Positions 34,282 to 37,164 of a stretch of DNA of 37,164 nucleotides are shown one piece after another. This DNA comes from a virus. The translations under genes and the position numbers were made by a program. Where the stretch lies: positions 1-37,164 of IMG/VR virus record IMGVR_UViG_3300036820_000051; one strand, 5' to 3'. The notes under the pieces were generated by a model. It was not told where the DNA came from. It ran no database searches and saw nothing but the letters and a program-made list of their open reading frames with translations. Within the stretch, counting starts at the first letter, position 1, and every line of letters begins with the position of its first letter.

Positions 34282-36028
34282 ATTCTACGTCTACTTGTAT
34301 AGCCTTCTCAGGGTAAACAAAATGTTTTTTAACTACTTTGAGAGTCCCATTTTCCAGTTCGATACATTCAATTTGACTTGGTGAATATAATTCTTTTTCT
34401 TCAATAACATTTTTCAAATATATAAAATTTTGTAATCTGGAATAGGCGTCATGAGGATTTATAAAATGTTTTTTAACAAAATAATGATAGAAAAAACGAA
34501 TTGCTTTATCTGTGCTTAATAAAAATTTCTCACCAGCGTATTTCAAACCATTATAGTTAGGAATGGTATATAAGACATGAAATAGTGGTGATCCGTTATT
34601 CATGGACAGGATATATTCTGTTTGATCAACAGGAAAAACCACTCTGTTTCTTTTTGAAGCAGAATTTTGTAAATTACGATTAGGGTCGATTAATTCTGTA
34701 TGGCATGACCTGCACTGCCGTGAAACAATATCATTTTTTGTTCCACATTCTGGACAATCTTTCCACTCAAACCAATGGTCACAGCGTTTATTGTCCTTGG
34801 TTCCGATGCATCTACGCGACATTAACGTATTCATTGAATTACATTCAAAGCATTCAATGCAATATTCGGGGTCGTTCGGGTCTTTTGGTTGAATGGCTTT
34901 ATTGATAACAGGGTTATCGATATCCCCGTGTCGGTCAAGATTGCCAGCATAATCCAGAATTAGACAATCTGTTTTACCATCTGACAGGCGCAACCCTCGA
35001 CCCAAGCACTGCATATACAATACAAGCGATTCTGTGGGGCGTACGAACACGATTGTATCAAAGGAGGGTACATCTACCCCTGTACATAGAACATTGACGT
35101 TAACCAGGTATTTGATGATTCCAGCACGTGCTTGTGTAATGTAAAGCTCTCGCATTTTGTCTAACGTGTCACCAGTAATAATCGCGGTTTCCTCTCGCGG
35201 TAACCATTCTGCGCATTCGTGACAATGCTTTATGCTGGATGCAAAGATAAATGCGCCTTTGCGATCTTTAACAATCTCAGCGACTTCCGCCATGATTTTA
35301 CCAGTAAGACGCGGCTGTTTCTGTACAGCGTTATCAAGATCAACAGAATTAAACTTTCCCATTGAATTAATTTTTAATTCGTTGAAATCATACTGAAGTG
35401 TCTTTTCGCAGTAACCCCATATTGGTGGAGTTAAATAAGTATTTTCAATTAGCCAATCAGCCGTAATTGCGCATACTTCTTCTTGAAAAAATAGTTTATC
35501 ACCAACGATTGTATGGCCTTTGCCGCGATAAGGCGTTCCAGTTAAACCTACGAAACGAAGTTTATGGCCGAGCGTTTGCGCGTATATACCATAATGATTG
35601 AATATGCGCATGTACGTCGTTCCTTTATCATTAAAGTTGATGTTGTGGCATTCATCAACAATGATAAGGTTAAACGGAATTTTTGAAAGTTTACCCTCTC
35701 TTTTAATACTTCCCCGAACTGACATAGGAGATGCAAAAATAATAGGTTCGGCAATATCTCTCATACCAAGTGATGCGCAAAAAATTCCTGCGTGTCCACC
35801 TTGTTGCTTATAAGTATCAGCGTTCTGACGAATCAGCGTGCTATTCATTGTAAGACAAAGCGCCCGCCATCCAGCACGCTCTACAAGAAGCAGTATTGAA
35901 GCTATACAGACTGATTTTCCAGCCCCGACCGACATATTAACTAATAAAGGATGATCAGTTTCTTTTAATCTTTTTTTTAAAATATCAACAACCTCTTGTT
36001 GATATGGGCGTAATATTTTAGCATTCAA
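34274..36028 (-). CDS. SF2 DEAD/DEAH-type helicase with zinc-ribbon insertion
   Basis: A 584-aa helicase: Q-like LRPYQQEVV, Walker A SVGAGKS (33-39), motif II DECH (125-128), motif III GLTGTPYRG (about 157-165) and motif VI QCLGRGLRLS. These match SSL2/RAD25-like phage helicases. A four-pair Cys region follows (about 385-450, CIECFEC, CPECGTKNDIVSRQCRSC), likely zinc ribbons, then a C-terminal domain of unknown fold. It belongs at the end of the leftward early operon and probably remodels recombination or replication intermediates. It overlaps the upstream HNH gene by 11 bases. Confidence 0.9.
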   Translation of the reverse strand: MNAKILRPYQQEVVDILKKRLKETDHPLLVNMSVGAGKSVCIASILLLVERAGWRALCLTMNSTLIRQNADTYKQQGGHAGIFCASLGMRDIAEPIIFASPMSVRGSIKREGKLSKIPFNLIIVDECHNINFNDKGTTYMRIFNHYGIYAQTLGHKLRFVGLTGTPYRGKGHTIVGDKLFFQEEVCAITADWLIENTYLTPPIWGYCEKTLQYDFNELKINSMGKFNSVDLDNAVQKQPRLTGKIMAEVAEIVKDRKGAFIFASSIKHCHECAEWLPREETAIITGDTLDKMRELYITQARAGIIKYLVNVNVLCTGVDVPSFDTIVFVRPTESLVLYMQCLGRGLRLSDGKTDCLILDYAGNLDRHGDIDNPVINKAIQPKDPNDPEYCIECFECNSMNTLMSRRCIGTKDNKRCDHWFEWKDCPECGTKNDIVSRQCRSCHTELIDPNRNLQNSASKRNRVVFPVDQTEYILSMNNGSPLFHVLYTIPNYNGLKYAGEKFLLSTDKAIRFFYHYFVKKHFINPHDAYSRLQNFIYLKNVIEEKELYSPSQIECIELENGTLKVVKKHFVYPEKAIQVDVECL

Positions 36029-36764
36029 GGTATGAAATTCCTTTTTTTAAAATTTCGATAGAATCTAAGGCATTTCCGAGCATTAAATTACATCTTCTGC
36101 ATAGTAAACCACGTATTTTTCCTGTTTTATGACAATGATCAACAGATAATCTAGTTATTTCTTTAGTAATTCTATGTATTTTATCTTCTTTTTTTTCACA
36201 TATTGCACATACATAATTTTGATTTATTAAAATTTTATTATATTGATCAATAGTTAATTTAAAATTACGTTTAAATCTTGATTTTTCTTTATGAGGCTGT
36301 TGTCTTGTTTTAAGACATTTAATGCATGAAGGAGATTTTCTTTTTAATTCACTTTTGTAAAAATTATTTATAGAATAAGAAAAAGAGCATATATAACAAA
36401 TAATATTTTCTTTTTTCATGTTTTCAATCATATTGTCATTGTTATATTTTTTAGATGTTCTAAATTTACAACATTTTAAACAAACCAAATCTACCACAAT
36501 AGGATTTGTATTTTGATAAATATTTAATCCAATATCTTCATATTTAAGATCGCCATGTTTAGAGCAATATTTTATTAAATATTCTGGATTTTCTTTTTTT
36601 GGAAGCGTTTTGTCTTTTTTTCTTTTTATTAATGTTTCTTGTACATTGCAAGCTTTACATATACTGGCATAACCATCTAATCTTCTATTAGATTTTTTAA
36701 CTAATGACAAAACAATCCATTGTTTGCACTTTCTACAGAATTTTTTATTTTCTGAAGTCATCAT
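36018..36764 (-). CDS. Endonuclease VII-like HNH nuclease, second copy
   Basis: A 248-aa protein with an N-terminal CRKCKQW zinc module and further CxxC knuckles (CLKCCKF, CYIC, CIKC). The C-terminal endonuclease VII domain has CAICEKKE, SVDHCHKTGKIRGLLCRRCNLMLGNA and a closing helix. It shares the DHCH-x-x-x-KIRG-x-x-CxRCN core with the nuclease at 27406. Strong A+T richness compared with the helicase and the upstream gene suggests insertion as a homing endonuclease. The start may be 36764 or the adjacent ATG 36761. No good ribosome site is visible. Confidence 0.87.
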   Translation of the reverse strand: MMTSENKKFCRKCKQWIVLSLVKKSNRRLDGYASICKACNVQETLIKRKKDKTLPKKENPEYLIKYCSKHGDLKYEDIGLNIYQNTNPIVVDLVCLKCCKFRTSKKYNNDNMIENMKKENIICYICSFSYSINNFYKSELKRKSPSCIKCLKTRQQPHKEKSRFKRNFKLTIDQYNKILINQNYVCAICEKKEDKIHRITKEITRLSVDHCHKTGKIRGLLCRRCNLMLGNALDSIEILKKGISYLEC

Positions 36765-36765
36765 A

Positions 36766-37080
36766 TTATTTAAAATTCACCGGTCGCATTTCGCCCAAGT
36801 TACGCTTAATTCCATCCAAAACCGTTTGATAAGAATCAGCAACAATATGCATTACTTCCGTTGCGCTAACTTGGTGATGACCTGTTTGTAAATATTTATC
36901 GATATTTTTGATTGATAAATTTACCATATTAAATAGTGCTATTTCCATGAAGTCATGAATGCCGCCGCGTTTTCCGTGATCAAATTTGGCTAGGAAATCT
37001 TTTAAAAATTGGTGTGCGTTTAGCACCTCTTCGCGAGCTGTGATTTCGGTGATTCCATTTGGTTTGCTTAATTCATTCAT
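36766..37080 (-). CDS. Hypothetical protein spanning the circular junction (104 aa)
   Basis: Function not recognised. Helical product with ITAREEVLNAHQFLKDFLAKFDHGKRGGIHDFMEIALFNMVN and a C-terminal TVLDGIKRNLGEMRPVNF. The ATG (37078-37080) lies in the terminal repeat and overlaps the stop of the gene at 36-236 when the circle is closed, so the leftward operon is continuous through the junction. Confidence 0.7.
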   Translation of the reverse strand: MNELSKPNGITEITAREEVLNAHQFLKDFLAKFDHGKRGGIHDFMEIALFNMVNLSIKNIDKYLQTGHHQVSATEVMHIVADSYQTVLDGIKRNLGEMRPVNFK

Positions 37081-37164
37081 TATTTTTGTCCTTCAAAATA
37101 AGTTCTAATATTTGTCTACACCGTATTACTGCCATAAGATAAGATGCTCCCGGAGTAGCATATT
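37038..37164. repeat. Terminal direct repeat, copy 2 (circularity overlap)
   Basis: Exact copy of 1-127. See the first copy: this is the redundant end of a circular assembly and not a second genomic repeat. Confidence 0.95.

Overview
The window is a complete, circular, tailed-phage genome. The first 127 bases recur exactly as the last 127 (1-127 = 37038-37164), so the unit is 37,037 bp and one gene (start at 37080) spans the junction. The virion genes are of the P22/Sf6 podovirus type: small and large terminase, 800-aa portal with a Gln-rich C-terminal coiled coil, scaffold, coat, gp4-like and gp10-like tail-machine proteins, three candidate ejection proteins and a set of fibre proteins. Sigma-70-like promoters, strong AGGAG ribosome sites, a P22-Cro-like repressor and perfect DnaA boxes point to a gammaproteobacterial host. 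The initiator-like and fibre proteins remind me of Legionellales sequences, but that is recall and not tested.

Layout. (1) 1-3737 on the minus strand, continuing across the junction to 34274, is a leftward early operon: coiled-coil protein, Sak4-like RecA-fold ATPase, DUF669-type ssDNA-binding protein with an SSB-like acidic tip, Cas4-like nuclease, several small proteins, an HNH endonuclease and an SF2 helicase. (2) 3738-3865 holds divergent promoters over two abutting 17-bp operators. (3) 3866-6993, rightward: Cro, small genes, an initiator-like protein carrying a candidate origin inside its gene, and a cold-shock protein. (4) 7022-8057, leftward: five very small genes behind a strong promoter that carries the same operator motif. 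(5) 8254-31248, rightward: packaging, head, tail, fibre, lysis and nuclease genes. (6) 31209-34043: a leftward cytosine methyltransferase, then rightward ParA plus a ribbon-helix-helix partner, a coiled-coil membrane protein, a secreted protein and a Cys-rich protein. (7) 34044-34273: a 230-base non-coding stretch with hairpins between converging gene blocks.

How it works together. No integrase, DNA polymerase, primase or CI-type repressor is recognisable. An origin with a DnaA box, iterons and an AT-rich segment, together with a ParA/RHH partition cassette over direct repeats, suggests a phage-plasmid that replicates as a circle using the host replisome and carries a P22-like virion. Sak4, SSB and the Cas4-like nuclease would supply recombination. 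No holin was identified with confidence.

Most worth checking: the phage-plasmid architecture and its origin, the shared operator code at two control regions, the unassigned structured RNA, a protein-like reading frame nested in the methyltransferase gene, a decayed gene after the ejection block, a possible Acb2-like anti-CBASS protein beside the coat gene, and a start-codon-sequestering hairpin on a homing-type endonuclease gene.
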